Shown piece by piece: positions 7,975 to 16,241 of a stretch of DNA of 56,307 nt. The DNA is from an uncultured Collinsella sp. GTDB taxonomy: Bacteria; Actinomycetota; Coriobacteriia; Coriobacteriales; Coriobacteriaceae. Each line of letters opens with the position of its first letter. The stretch's first letter is position 1. The notes beneath the pieces are model-generated. The model did not search any database and was not told where the DNA came from. It saw only the letters and a list, made by a program, of their open reading frames with translations. Where the stretch lies: positions 1-56,307 of the forward strand of contig UQIE01000015.1 in NCBI GenBank assembly GCA_900541065.1, written 5' to 3'. The position numbers and the translations under genes were made by a program.

Positions 7975-8080
7975 GCGAAGCAGTCTGGCTTGGGGCGTGA
8001 GGCGGTTCGCCCGCGCGTCCTATACAGTAATGTCCCTTGCCCAGGATTCCCACCTGGTTCCCTCCGCAAGCCAGCGCGGG
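7975..8080 (-). promoter_or_regulatory. Cobalamin riboswitch controlling the cbiK-transporter operon
   Basis: Read on the minus strand, the leader contains GGGAACCAGGTGGGAATCC (around 8064-8042), an ACTGT core segment, a GC-rich arm and the B12-box-like AAGCCAGACTGC at 7991-7980, in the order and spacing of the cobalamin (AdoCbl) riboswitch. A small hairpin (CACGGC/GCCGTG, about 7952-7967) and another (ACCCC/GGGGT) follow before the cbiK start at 7851 and could form the expression platform. The expected effect is lower expression of cbiK and the transporter when B12 is plentiful. Ends are approximate. Confidence 0.85.
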
Positions 8081-8146
8081 CTGTGCGGGCGCCGCGCCGG
8101 TCATTTCCTTTTATCCGATTGTCATATGCTCGTTGCCGAATCTTTT

Positions 8147-8157
8147 ACTATGATAGT
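8147..8157. promoter_or_regulatory. Palindromic -10-like site in the divergent cbiK/cbiF region
   Basis: ACTATGATAGT is an 11-bp odd-centred palindrome containing the -10-like hexamer TATGAT (8149-8154) directed towards the cbiF operon. No good -35 box is visible at 16-18 bp. The rest of 8081-8309 holds several GC-rich stems but no second complete riboswitch and no gene that I can support. Confidence 0.3.
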
Positions 8158-8309
8158 GGGCACTTGTGAACGTGTCAAAGCCAGGGCGGGCGGCATTGCG
8201 CCTTCTGCCTGCGTATTTGCGCCGATTGTCGCCGCAGGCGCCGTGTTTTGCCTGCTGCGCGAATGGCGGCGTAAACGGTTGCGATGAGAAACGGGAAGGG
8301 AAGGCTCGG

Positions 8310-9101
8310 ATGATTCATATCGTTGGCGCAGGTTCGGGCGCCGCCGACCTTATCACGCTTCGCGGGGCGCGTCTTCTGCGCGCGGCCGACGTGGTCGTTT
8401 GGGCGGGGAGCCTTGTGAACCCCGAGCTGCTCGCCGAGTGCAAGGAATCCTGCGTCGTCTACGACAGCGCGCACATGACCTTGGAGGAAGTGCTCGACGT
8501 GATGTGCGCGGCGGATGCGCGGGGCGAGGAAGTGGTGCGCCTGCACACGGGCGACCCGTGCCTGTACGGCGCCATCCAGGAGCAGATGGACGCACTCGAC
8601 GCGCGCGGCGTGGACTACGAGGTGGTGCCCGGCGTGTCGAGCTTTTGCGGTGCCGCGGCGGCGCTTCGCCAGGAATACACGCTGCCGGGAATCAGCCAGT
8701 CGGTCGTGATCACGCGGCTTTCCGGGCGCACCCCCATGCCCGCGGGCGAGGGCATGCGCACCATGGCGGAAAGCGGCTCGACTATGGTCATCTTCCTGAG
8801 CTCGGGTATGCTCGCCGAGCTTTCCGCCGAGCTTTTGGCTGCGGGCCGCAGCTCCGACGAGCCGGCGGCGCTCGTGTACAAGGCGACCTGGCCTGAGGAG
8901 CGCGTGGTGCGATGCACAGTGGGCACGCTCGCCGATGCGGGCGCGCGAGAGGGCATCGACCGCACGGCGCTCGTGGTGGTGGGCCGCGTGCTCGGAGCTC
9001 GCGGCAGGCTTGCACACAACGGCGCGCAAGCGGAGTCGTACGAGCGCAGCAAGCTTTACGACCCTTCGTTTTCCACGGGGTATCGGAAGGCGAGCAGCTA
9101 G
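8310..9101 (+). CDS. cbiF: Cobalt-precorrin-4 C11-methyltransferase
   Basis: The 263-residue SAM-dependent methyltransferase adds the C11 methyl group in anaerobic corrin synthesis. The N-terminal HIVGAGSGAADLITLRGA is the tetrapyrrole methylase glycine loop, followed by VVWAGSLV, LHTGDPCLYGA and VVPGVSSFCGAAA, all typical of CbiF/CobM. Length matches the family (about 250-260). ATG 8310 has a GGGAAGGGAAGG stretch just upstream; the reading frame is open earlier but non-homologous. It is the first gene of the long rightward operon and the next gene, cbiD, starts 1 bp after its stop. Confidence 0.94.
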   Translation: MIHIVGAGSGAADLITLRGARLLRAADVVVWAGSLVNPELLAECKESCVVYDSAHMTLEEVLDVMCAADARGEEVVRLHTGDPCLYGAIQEQMDALDARGVDYEVVPGVSSFCGAAAALRQEYTLPGISQSVVITRLSGRTPMPAGEGMRTMAESGSTMVIFLSSGMLAELSAELLAAGRSSDEPAALVYKATWPEERVVRCTVGTLADAGAREGIDRTALVVVGRVLGARGRLAHNGAQAESYERSKLYDPSFSTGYRKASS

Positions 9102-9102
9102 C

Positions 9103-10287
9103 GTGGCCTTCGAGCACTACATATATACCGGGACGACCCGCCTGCGCTGCGGCTACACCACGGGGAGCTGCGCCGCGCTCGCGGCGAAGGCGGCCTGCGA
9201 GATGCTCTTGTCACGAAAGCCCGTCGGCCTCGTGTCGATCGTCACCCCCGGCGGGCTGCCCGTCGAGGCGAACGTGGTCGACGCATGCATCGGCGAGGGG
9301 TGCGCCCAGTGCGCCGTGCGAAAGGACGCAGGCGACGATGCCGATGTGACTGACGGCGTACTCGTGTACGCGCACGTGGAACATGCGGGGTCGGGCACGG
9401 GTGCTGCGGGCAGCAAGGACGTGCCCGCGCGCGAATCGGAAGTTTCCGTCGATGGCGGCGTGGGCGTGGGGCGCGTGACATTGCCCGGGCTCGAGCAGCC
9501 GGTGGGGGCGGCCGCCATCAACGCGACGCCGCGCGCGATGATTACTTCGGCGGTGCGTGAGGTGTGCGCCGCGCACGGCTTTTCTGGAAACATTGCTGTG
9601 ACGATTTCGGTACCCGAGGGTGTGGCCCTTGCCGAAAAGACCTTCAACCCGCACCTGGGGATAGAGGACGGCATCTCCATCCTGGGAACGACGGGCATCG
9701 TCGAGCCGCGCAGCCTCGCTGCCTTGCGTGACAGCATCGAGCTCGAGATTCGGCAGCATGCGGCTATGGGGCGGCGCGGAGTCGTGCTCACGCCCGGCAA
9801 CTACGGCGGGCAGTTCATCTCGGGGCATTTCCACCTAAACGGTGCGCCGGTGGTCTTCATCTCCAACTTTGTGGGCGATGCGATTGATTGCTGCGTTCGC
9901 GAGGGATTCACCAATGTCCTTCTTGTGGGACACATCGGCAAGTTGGTGAAGGTCGCGGGCGGCATCATGGACACCCATTCGCGTACCGCCGACTGCCGCG
10001 CGGAGATTCTGGCCGCCCACGCGGCCATGGCCGGCGCGGGCGCGAAGACCGTGCGCGAGATCATGTCGTCCGTCACGACCACGGCGGCGCTCGAGGTAAT
10101 CGAGGCCGCCGGCGTTGGGGACGCTGCGCGCGCCTCGCTCGCTGCGGCAATTGAGGACAGGTTGCGCCGCCGCGCGGCGGGCGCATGCGACATCGCCGCG
10201 GTCGTGTTCGACGCCGAGCGCCGCGAGCTTTTCCGCACGTCGGGCGCCGATGCACTTATCGGGAAATTGGGGGCGACGTATGAGTAA
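9103..10287 (+). CDS. cbiD: Cobalt-precorrin-5B C1-methyltransferase
   Basis: The 394-residue enzyme methylates C1 during anaerobic ring contraction chemistry. It starts LRCGYTTGSCAALAAKAA near residue 12, the CbiD signature, and continues with GLEQPVGAAAINATPR and GISILGTTGIVEP, also diagnostic. I chose GTG 9103, just after the cbiF stop, because homology begins there; the frame is open further upstream inside cbiF. It overlaps the start of the cbiL remnant by 8 bp. Around residue 90-125 there is a Gly/Ala/Asp-rich insertion of modest length. The family call is firm. Confidence 0.93.
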   Translation: MAFEHYIYTGTTRLRCGYTTGSCAALAAKAACEMLLSRKPVGLVSIVTPGGLPVEANVVDACIGEGCAQCAVRKDAGDDADVTDGVLVYAHVEHAGSGTGAAGSKDVPARESEVSVDGGVGVGRVTLPGLEQPVGAAAINATPRAMITSAVREVCAAHGFSGNIAVTISVPEGVALAEKTFNPHLGIEDGISILGTTGIVEPRSLAALRDSIELEIRQHAAMGRRGVVLTPGNYGGQFISGHFHLNGAPVVFISNFVGDAIDCCVREGFTNVLLVGHIGKLVKVAGGIMDTHSRTADCRAEILAAHAAMAGAGAKTVREIMSSVTTTAALEVIEAAGVGDAARASLAAAIEDRLRRRAAGACDIAAVVFDAERRELFRTSGADALIGKLGATYE

Positions 10288-10513
10288 AGGCGTTCTGTAC
10301 GGGGTGCGCCGTGCAATCGGCTGGCCGGGGACGAAGGTGGTCATGAAGGCGCGCCGCTCGCTTGCGGACACGAAATGCATCCTTCGCGAGGAGGGCGCCT
10401 TCGACGGTGCCGAGCTTGTAGAGGACTGTGGGCTTCCGGGTGAGCGCGTGTACCGCTCGCTCGACGATGTGCCCGATCGGGGCAGCTACTTCTCGACGAT
10501 GGTGGTGCGCTAG
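10280..10513 (+). pseudogene. cbiL: cbiL with a large in-frame internal deletion (C20-methyltransferase remnant)
   Basis: The reading frame encodes only 77 residues: an N-terminal MSKGVLYGV, as in CbiL/CobI, joined straight to a C-terminal segment with PGTKVVMKARRSL, then CGLPGERVYRSLDDV and YFSTMVV, which matches the last third of precorrin-2/cobalt-factor II C20-methyltransferase (normally about 230 residues). The glycine-rich SAM loop and most of the catalytic core, about 150 residues, are missing, yet the frame is kept and coupling to cbiD (8-bp overlap) and cbiG (TAG then ATG) is intact. A functional methyltransferase is very unlikely. Either a genuine deletion or an assembly collapse could explain it. 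Confidence 0.8.
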
Positions 10514-11647
10514 ATGAGGGTTTCCTGCATAGCGTTCACTGAGAGGGGGTATTCGTTGGCGGTGCGCACCGCACACGCGCTTTCCGATTGCGCGCAGACA
10601 GGTGAAGACGACCCTGGCTGGGACGTTTCCGTTTCGCGCGGGTTCGGCGAGGGGAAGGCCGACCTGCGCGCATGGACGGCGCTCGCGTGGGAAGCGTCGG
10701 ACGCGCTTCTGTTCGTGGGCGCGGCGGGCATCGCCGTGCGGGCGATCGCGCCGCATGTCGCCTCGAAGGCAAACGATCCCGCGGTTGTGGCGATCGACGA
10801 GGCGGGGCGCTTTGCCGTCCCGCTTTTGTCGGGGCATTTGGGCGGTGCGAACGAGCTTGCGCAAACTGTGGCACGCGCGGCAGGGGCCATCCCCGTCATC
10901 ACCACGGCGACCGACGTCCGCGGCGTGTGGGCGGTGGATACGTGGGCGCGCTGTGCGGGGCTCGCCGTTTCGAATCCCGAGGCCATCAAGCGAGTGTCGG
11001 CGCGGCTGCTTTCGGGCGGGCGCGTGGCGCTCTATTCCGACATGCCGATTTCGGGACAGCCGCCTGAGGGGGTTGACATTGCGTCCGACCGCGCTCGGGC
11101 CGATATCGTCGTGTCGCCGTTCGCTGGCGCGAATGCAGGTGCGTCCGTTTGTGCGGCGGAGACAACGGGCGAGGTCGTGCCCGCCGGTGAGACGGGGAAG
11201 CCGGCGGGTGTGCGGGCGCAGGCGCCTGCGCCCGAGCCGCTTCGCCTTGTCGTGCCCTGCATCGTTGCGGGCATAGGGTGTCGTCGCGGTGCGTGCTCCG
11301 AAGCGATCGGGGAGGCGTTTCTTCTCGCGTGCGGGCAGGCGGGCATCTCGCCTTCGGCCGTGCGCGAGGCGGCGACGATCGACGTGAAGGCGCACGAGGA
11401 GGGTCTGCTCGCCTTCTGCCGCGCGCGCAATATCCCGCTTGCGACGTATTCCGCAGAGGAGTTGTCGCAGGTCGAAGGCAGCGTTTCGCCATCTGATTTC
11501 GTGCGCGCGACGGTGGGGGTCGACAACGTGTGCGAGCGCGCGGCGCTCGCGGACGGGGGCAAACTTATCTTCCCGAAGCTCGCTCACGGCGGCGTGACTG
11601 TCGCGTTTTCCAAGGTAACTATCGAACTTTCGTTTAAGGAGCGGTGA
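10514..11647 (+). CDS. cbiG: Cobalt-precorrin-5A hydrolase
   Basis: The 377-residue protein opens the delta-lactone of cobalt-precorrin-5A and releases acetaldehyde. Three parts are visible: an N-terminal domain (residues 1-80), a central region with LLFVGAAGIAVRAIAPH, FAVPLLSGHLGGAN and ITTATDVRGVWAVD (about 70-150), and a C-terminal CbiG domain with VAGIGCRRGA, TIDVKAHEEGLL and SPSDFVRATVGVDNVCERAAL. An Ala/Gly-rich linker of about 40 residues near 210-245 joins the last two. ATG 10514 follows the remnant cbiL stop without a gap, and its TGA overlaps the cbiH ATG by one base. Confidence 0.93.
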   Translation: MRVSCIAFTERGYSLAVRTAHALSDCAQTGEDDPGWDVSVSRGFGEGKADLRAWTALAWEASDALLFVGAAGIAVRAIAPHVASKANDPAVVAIDEAGRFAVPLLSGHLGGANELAQTVARAAGAIPVITTATDVRGVWAVDTWARCAGLAVSNPEAIKRVSARLLSGGRVALYSDMPISGQPPEGVDIASDRARADIVVSPFAGANAGASVCAAETTGEVVPAGETGKPAGVRAQAPAPEPLRLVVPCIVAGIGCRRGACSEAIGEAFLLACGQAGISPSAVREAATIDVKAHEEGLLAFCRARNIPLATYSAEELSQVEGSVSPSDFVRATVGVDNVCERAALADGGKLIFPKLAHGGVTVAFSKVTIELSFKER

Positions 11648-12390
11648 TGGGAAAGCTCTTCGTGGTGGGGATCGGCCCGGGCGGCCCCGACGGCATGACG
11701 ATTGCGGCCCGGCGCGCGCTCGAGGCGGCCGACATCGTTGTGGGGTACACGAAATACGTGGAGCTCGCGCTCGCCGCCGTGCCCGACGCGGCGCATCTCG
11801 CGACGCCGATGATGCACGAGGTCGAACGGTGCCGCCTGGCGCTTTCGCGTGCGCAGAGCGGAGAAGCCGTGGCGCTCGTGTGCAGCGGTGACGCGGGCGT
11901 GTACGGCATGGCGAGCCCCGTGCTGGAGCTTGCGGAGGACTACCCCGATGTAGACGTGGAAGTTATCGCCGGGGCCACCGCGGCTCAGAGCGGATCGGCG
12001 GTGCTCGGCGCCCCGCTTGCCCACGACTTCGCGGTCGTGTCGCTCTCCGACCTGCTCACGCCATGGGAGGTCATCGAGCGCAGGCTCGCCGCCGTGGCGA
12101 GCGCCGACTTCTGCATCTGTTTGTACAACCCGCGCAGCAGAAAGCGTGCCGACAGGCTCTCACGCGCGGCGAAGATTATGCTCGAATGGAAGGCCCCCGA
12201 CACGCTCTGCGGCTGGGTACGTAACATCGGGCGCGAGGGGCAGCAGTCGGGCATGTGCAGGCTCTCCGAGCTGGGGGAGTTCGACGCCGACATGTTCACC
12301 ACCGTGTTCGTCGGCAACGCGGACACGAAGCTCGTAGGCGGCCGTATGGTCACGCCGCGCGGGTATCGGGAGATTCCATGCGAAAGGTAA
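11647..12390 (+). CDS. cbiH: Cobalt-precorrin-3 C17-methyltransferase
   Basis: The 247-residue SAM-dependent methyltransferase drives C17 methylation and ring contraction. It has the loop VVGIGPGGPDGMTIAARRAL, then VVGYTKYV, CSGDAGVYGMASPVLE and IAGATAAQSGSAVLGAPLAHDFAVVSLSDLLTP, of which the last part is a CbiH/CobJ signature, and LYNPRSRKRADRL. I chose ATG 11647, in a TGATG overlap with cbiG and 6 nt after AAGGAG, over the GTG one codon upstream. The 3' end overlaps cbiET by 13 bp. Confidence 0.94.
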   Translation: MGKLFVVGIGPGGPDGMTIAARRALEAADIVVGYTKYVELALAAVPDAAHLATPMMHEVERCRLALSRAQSGEAVALVCSGDAGVYGMASPVLELAEDYPDVDVEVIAGATAAQSGSAVLGAPLAHDFAVVSLSDLLTPWEVIERRLAAVASADFCICLYNPRSRKRADRLSRAAKIMLEWKAPDTLCGWVRNIGREGQQSGMCRLSELGEFDADMFTTVFVGNADTKLVGGRMVTPRGYREIPCER

Positions 12391-13727
12391 CGATCATCGG
12401 GGCGGGGCCCGGAAACCCCGACTTGCTCTCGCGCGCGGCGCTCGACGCGATCGACATCGCCGACGTGGTCATCGGCGCTCATCGCGCGCTTGCCGGCATC
12501 GACGTGCCGCCCGACGTGGTGAGATGCGAGCTCGTGAAGACGGCGGACATCGTCGCCGCGCTCACCGATGCGGCGTCGTGGCGGCGCGCCGTGGTCGTGA
12601 TGACGGGCGATGTGGGGCTGTTCAGCGGCGCGCGCCGCCTGGTGGAGGCGCTCTCCGGCGACGCGCAGGTGGACGTGCGCGTTGTTCCCGGCATAAGCTC
12701 AGCGTCGTATCTCGCCGCGCGCCTCGCGCGCCCATGGCAGGATTGGCGCTTCGTGAGCGCTCATGGCGTTGCGTGCGACATCGTGGCCGAGGCCGAGCGC
12801 GCAGGTGAGCTCTTCCTCGCCACGTCGGGCGGGGAAGACCCCTCGCGGCTTTCGGGCGAGCTTGTGCAGGCGGGCTTCGGGGACGCGCGCGTGACGGTGG
12901 CCGAGCGCCTGTCGTATCCCGACGAGCGCATCACCTGCGCGACCGCAAGTGAAATCGCAGGTCAGACGTTCGACGACTTGAACGTGATGCTTATCGAGTT
13001 CGCAGTCGGCGCCGGGTCGCCTGCGGGCTCTAGCGCAGCCTCCGAGGCGCCGGCCGGCGCGTCATCGCCCGCGGCGGCTTCTTCCGCGGCGGACCCTGCG
13101 GGCGCATCCCGCGCCGCGAACTCCCGCTGGCCATACGCTTCCTCGGGCATTCCCGATGAGCTCTTCATCCGCGGCGACGTTCCCATGACCAAGCAGGAGG
13201 TGCGCGCCGTCGCGCTCGCGAAGCTGCGCCTTACCGCTACCGACACCGTGTGGGACGTCGGAGCCGGCACGGGGAGCGTGTCGATTGAGGCTGCGCTCGT
13301 CGCGCGAGCGGGGTCGGTATGGGCGGTCGAGCGCAACGCGGCCGGCGTGCGGCTCATCCGAGAGAACGCGGATGCATTCGGGTGCGGCAACGTGCATGCG
13401 GTCCCCGGTGTCGCCCCCGTAGCGCTCGCGAAACTGCCTGTCCCCGACGCCGTGTTCGTCGGCGGGAGCGCGGGCGAGCTTCCCTCTATCGTGGAGGCGG
13501 CGCTCGAGAAGAACTCGCAGGTTCGCCTGTGCGTGCCATGCGTCACCGTTGAGACGCTCACCGAGGCGTGCGCGCTCCTCTCGGGTTCGCGCTTTAAGGG
13601 GTTCGAGGCGTGCCAGGTGTCGGCCGCCCGCGCCGAGGCTGTAGGCTCGCACCATCTTATGAAGGCGCAAAACCCCGTGTTCCTCGTCAGCGCGCGTGGT
13701 GCAGGTGGGGAAGGCGGCGCCCGGTGA
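12378..13727 (+). CDS. cbiET: Bifunctional precorrin-6Y methyltransferase/decarboxylase (CbiE-CbiT fusion)
   Basis: The 449-residue fusion methylates C5 and C15 and decarboxylates the C12 acetate. Residues 1-210 form the CbiE domain (IIGAGPGNPDLLSRAA, MTGDVGLFSGARRLVE, VVPGISSASYLAARL, FLATSGGEDPSRLS). An Ala/Ser/Pro-rich linker spans about 213-250. CbiT follows, with IPDELFIRGDVPMTKQEVRA, the SAM motif VWDVGAGTGSVSIEAAL and DAVFVGGSAGELPSI. The fusion is the same order as aerobic CobL. The start ATG overlaps cbiH by 13 bp and the stop TGA overlaps the cbiA GTG by 4 bp. Confidence 0.94.
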   Translation: MRKVTIIGAGPGNPDLLSRAALDAIDIADVVIGAHRALAGIDVPPDVVRCELVKTADIVAALTDAASWRRAVVVMTGDVGLFSGARRLVEALSGDAQVDVRVVPGISSASYLAARLARPWQDWRFVSAHGVACDIVAEAERAGELFLATSGGEDPSRLSGELVQAGFGDARVTVAERLSYPDERITCATASEIAGQTFDDLNVMLIEFAVGAGSPAGSSAASEAPAGASSPAAASSAADPAGASRAANSRWPYASSGIPDELFIRGDVPMTKQEVRAVALAKLRLTATDTVWDVGAGTGSVSIEAALVARAGSVWAVERNAAGVRLIRENADAFGCGNVHAVPGVAPVALAKLPVPDAVFVGGSAGELPSIVEAALEKNSQVRLCVPCVTVETLTEACALLSGSRFKGFEACQVSAARAEAVGSHHLMKAQNPVFLVSARGAGGEGGAR

Positions 13728-15106
13728 GCACGACCATCCCGCGCTTCATGGTCGCTGCGCCCTCGAGCGGGAGCGGCAAGACAGTCGTTACGTGCGCGCT
13801 CCTGCGCGCGCTCGCGCGCCGCGGCCTCGCATGCGCGGCCTTCAAATGCGGCCCCGATTACATTGACCCGCTCTTTCATCGTCGCGTCGTGGGTGCGCGC
13901 TCGGGCAACTTAGACGGCTTCTTCACCGACGCCCCGACGCTGCGCGCCCTGCTCGCACGCGGCGCCGCGGGCGCGGACGTCGCGGTGCTCGAGGGGGTCA
14001 TGGGCTTCTACGACGGCATGGCGCCCGGCGTGGCCGACGCGAGCAGCTACCAGGTTGCGCGCGACACGGAAACGCCGGTCGTTTTAGTGGTGAACGGGCG
14101 GGGGGCGTCTTTATCGCTCGCCGCCGTAATCCGCGGCATCGCTGAGTTCCTGCCTTGTGCGAACGTGCGCGGCGTCGTGCTGAACAAGACGAGCGCCGCT
14201 GCTTGCGCCTACGCGGCGCCTGCGATCGAGAAGCACACGGGCGTCGCGGTTTTGGGTAATATCCCCGCCGACGAGGCGTTCTCGCTCGAAAGCCGGCATC
14301 TGGGGCTTGTGACCGCCGACGAAGTCAAGCAGCTCTCCGCGCGCATCGACAAGATGGCCGAGCTGGTGGAAAAGAGCGTCGACGTCGACCGCTTGCTCGA
14401 AATAGCGGCGACGGCACCCGATATCCGCGAGGAACCTTACCGGTTGGAGCCGATCGCGGGAGCGCGGCCCATCGTCGCCGTCGCGCGTGACGAGGCGTTC
14501 TCGTTCTACTACGAGGAGAACCTGCGCGCGCTCGAGGATCTGGGTTGCGAGCTGGCCTTTTTCAGCCCTCTGTGTGATAGTGAGTTGCCCCGGGGGACAA
14601 GCGCCCTCTATCTGGGGGGCGGCTACCCGGAGCTCAATGCGCGGCAGCTCTCCGAGAACGCGCCGATGCGCGAGGCGGTGCGGCGCGCGGTGGAATCCGG
14701 CATGCCGACGGTCGCCGAATGCGGTGGGTTTCTGTACCTGCAGCGCGAAATCGCCGATAGCGAGGGGCGGCGCTGGCTTGTTGCGGGCGCCCTTGAGGGC
14801 GCAAGCGAGAACGGGGGAAGGCTGTCCCATTTCGGGTACGTGGAGCTCACTTCCCAACGCGACGGGCTCTACGGGCCGCGCGGCACACGCATCCGCGCGC
14901 ACGAGTTCCACTACTGGCAGTCCACCTGCCCGGGCGGCGACTTCTGGGCGCAGAAGCCCCGGCGCGACAAGGGCTGGCCGTGCATGACGACCACCCCGTC
15001 CCTGGTTGCGGGCTTCCCGCATGTGTACTATCCTGCGAACCCCGACGTTGCGCGCGCGTTCGCGTCTGCCGCAGCGTCGTTCGCAGAGAGGAGACGGCAT
15101 GGCTGA
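13724..15106 (+). CDS. cbiA: Cobyrinic acid a,c-diamide synthase
   Basis: The 460-residue ATP- and glutamine-dependent enzyme amidates the a and c side chains. The N-terminal dethiobiotin-synthetase-like domain has P-loop APSSGSGKTVVTCALL, FKCGPDYIDPLFH and LEGVMGFYDG. The C-terminal glutaminase domain has LYLGGGYPEL and the nucleophile Cys in VAECGGFLYLQ (about residue 332), and His in RIRAHEFHYW. I chose GTG 13724 (GTGA overlap with cbiET) because homology begins immediately there. The end overlaps cobT by 8 bp. Confidence 0.94.
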   Translation: MSTTIPRFMVAAPSSGSGKTVVTCALLRALARRGLACAAFKCGPDYIDPLFHRRVVGARSGNLDGFFTDAPTLRALLARGAAGADVAVLEGVMGFYDGMAPGVADASSYQVARDTETPVVLVVNGRGASLSLAAVIRGIAEFLPCANVRGVVLNKTSAAACAYAAPAIEKHTGVAVLGNIPADEAFSLESRHLGLVTADEVKQLSARIDKMAELVEKSVDVDRLLEIAATAPDIREEPYRLEPIAGARPIVAVARDEAFSFYYEENLRALEDLGCELAFFSPLCDSELPRGTSALYLGGGYPELNARQLSENAPMREAVRRAVESGMPTVAECGGFLYLQREIADSEGRRWLVAGALEGASENGGRLSHFGYVELTSQRDGLYGPRGTRIRAHEFHYWQSTCPGGDFWAQKPRRDKGWPCMTTTPSLVAGFPHVYYPANPDVARAFASAAASFAERRRHG

Positions 15107-16241
15107 AGCAACCGAAACCGCGCTTGCCTGTATCCGCGAGGAAGTCGAGCGTGCGTTCTCGTCGGCGCCGGGCGCCGTGCTCGAAGCTGCGCTCTCCCGG
15201 ATCGCGCCCGCAGACGAGTGTGCCCGCGCCGCCGCGTACGCCGCGTGGGACTCCATCGCGCATCCTTTGGGGGGATTGGGCGACTTTGAAGACGCCGTCG
15301 CGTGTATCGCCGCAGCTCAGGGGAGCGCCGAGGTGGCCGAGTTTCCCCGTGCGCTCGCGGTATTCTTCTCCGACAACGGGGTCGTTGCCGAAGGCGTGTC
15401 GCAAAGCGGGCAAGACGTGACGCGAGCCGTCGCGCGCAACATGTGCGAGGGGGCCACGAGCGCCTGCCGCATGGCGGCGTTCGCGGGTGCCGAGGTCGTG
15501 CCCGTCGACGTGGGTATGGCCCGGGGCATAGAAGACGCGCGCATGGTGCGCGCGAACGTGCGGCGGGGGAGCGGCAACATCGCGCACGCCTCCGCCATGT
15601 CTCGCGATGGGGCCGTGCGCGCGATCGAGGTCGGAATCGCCGTCGCGTGCGGGCTTGCGCGCGCCGGCGTGCGCCTTCTCGCCGCGGGCGAGATGGGCAT
15701 CGGCAACACGACCACCTCGGCGGCGGTGGCTGCAGTGCTCATCCGGGCGGACGCGCGGAGCCTCGTCGGGCGCGGCGCGGGGCTCTCGGACGCCTCGCTC
15801 GCGCGCAAGCGCGACGTGGTCGAGCGCGCTATCGACGCGAACTCGCCCGATCCTGCCGACCCGATCGACGTACTCTCGAAGGTGGGCGGCTTCGACATCG
15901 CGGCGATGTGCGGCTTCTACCTGGGGGCCGCGGCCTCGAAGGCGCCGGCGCTCCTCGACGGGGTCATATCCTGCACGGCGGCCCTGTGCGCGGCGCGCCT
16001 GTGCCCCAATGCCTTGGGCTACCTCGTGGGCACCCACGCATCAAGCGAACCCGCAAGCCAGGAGCTCCTTCGCGAGCTCGGCATAAAGGCACCCCTCGAC
16101 GCAGGCATGCACTTGGGCGAGGGCGCGGGCGCCATGGCGTATCTGCCCCTTCTGGATTCGGCGCTGCGCGTGTACCGGGATGGGAAGACATTCACGGCGA
16201 CTGGCATGGCTGCTTACGAGCATTTCGAGGCCGGGAAATGA
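15099..16241 (+). CDS. cobT: Nicotinate-nucleotide:dimethylbenzimidazole phosphoribosyltransferase
   Basis: The 380-residue enzyme makes alpha-ribazole phosphate, the lower-ligand nucleotide. Visible signatures are VFFSDNGVVAEGVSQSGQDVT, AGEMGIGNTTTSAAV, GFDIAAMCGFYLGA and the catalytic Glu region HLGEGAGAMAYLPLLDSAL near residue 345. It is about 25 residues longer than the usual 350-355, mostly at the N-terminus. ATG 15099 is preceded by GAGAGGAGA. It overlaps cbiA by 8 bp and cobU by an ATGA. No bluB is present in the window, so the origin of the lower ligand base is unknown. Confidence 0.94.
   Translation: MAEATETALACIREEVERAFSSAPGAVLEAALSRIAPADECARAAAYAAWDSIAHPLGGLGDFEDAVACIAAAQGSAEVAEFPRALAVFFSDNGVVAEGVSQSGQDVTRAVARNMCEGATSACRMAAFAGAEVVPVDVGMARGIEDARMVRANVRRGSGNIAHASAMSRDGAVRAIEVGIAVACGLARAGVRLLAAGEMGIGNTTTSAAVAAVLIRADARSLVGRGAGLSDASLARKRDVVERAIDANSPDPADPIDVLSKVGGFDIAAMCGFYLGAAASKAPALLDGVISCTAALCAARLCPNALGYLVGTHASSEPASQELLRELGIKAPLDAGMHLGEGAGAMAYLPLLDSALRVYRDGKTFTATGMAAYEHFEAGK

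Noticed and set aside
8178..8190. AAAGCCAGG on the plus strand as a B12 box of a second riboswitch
   Set aside because: The required upstream GGGAA...GGTG...AATCC and ACTG elements are absent on this strand.
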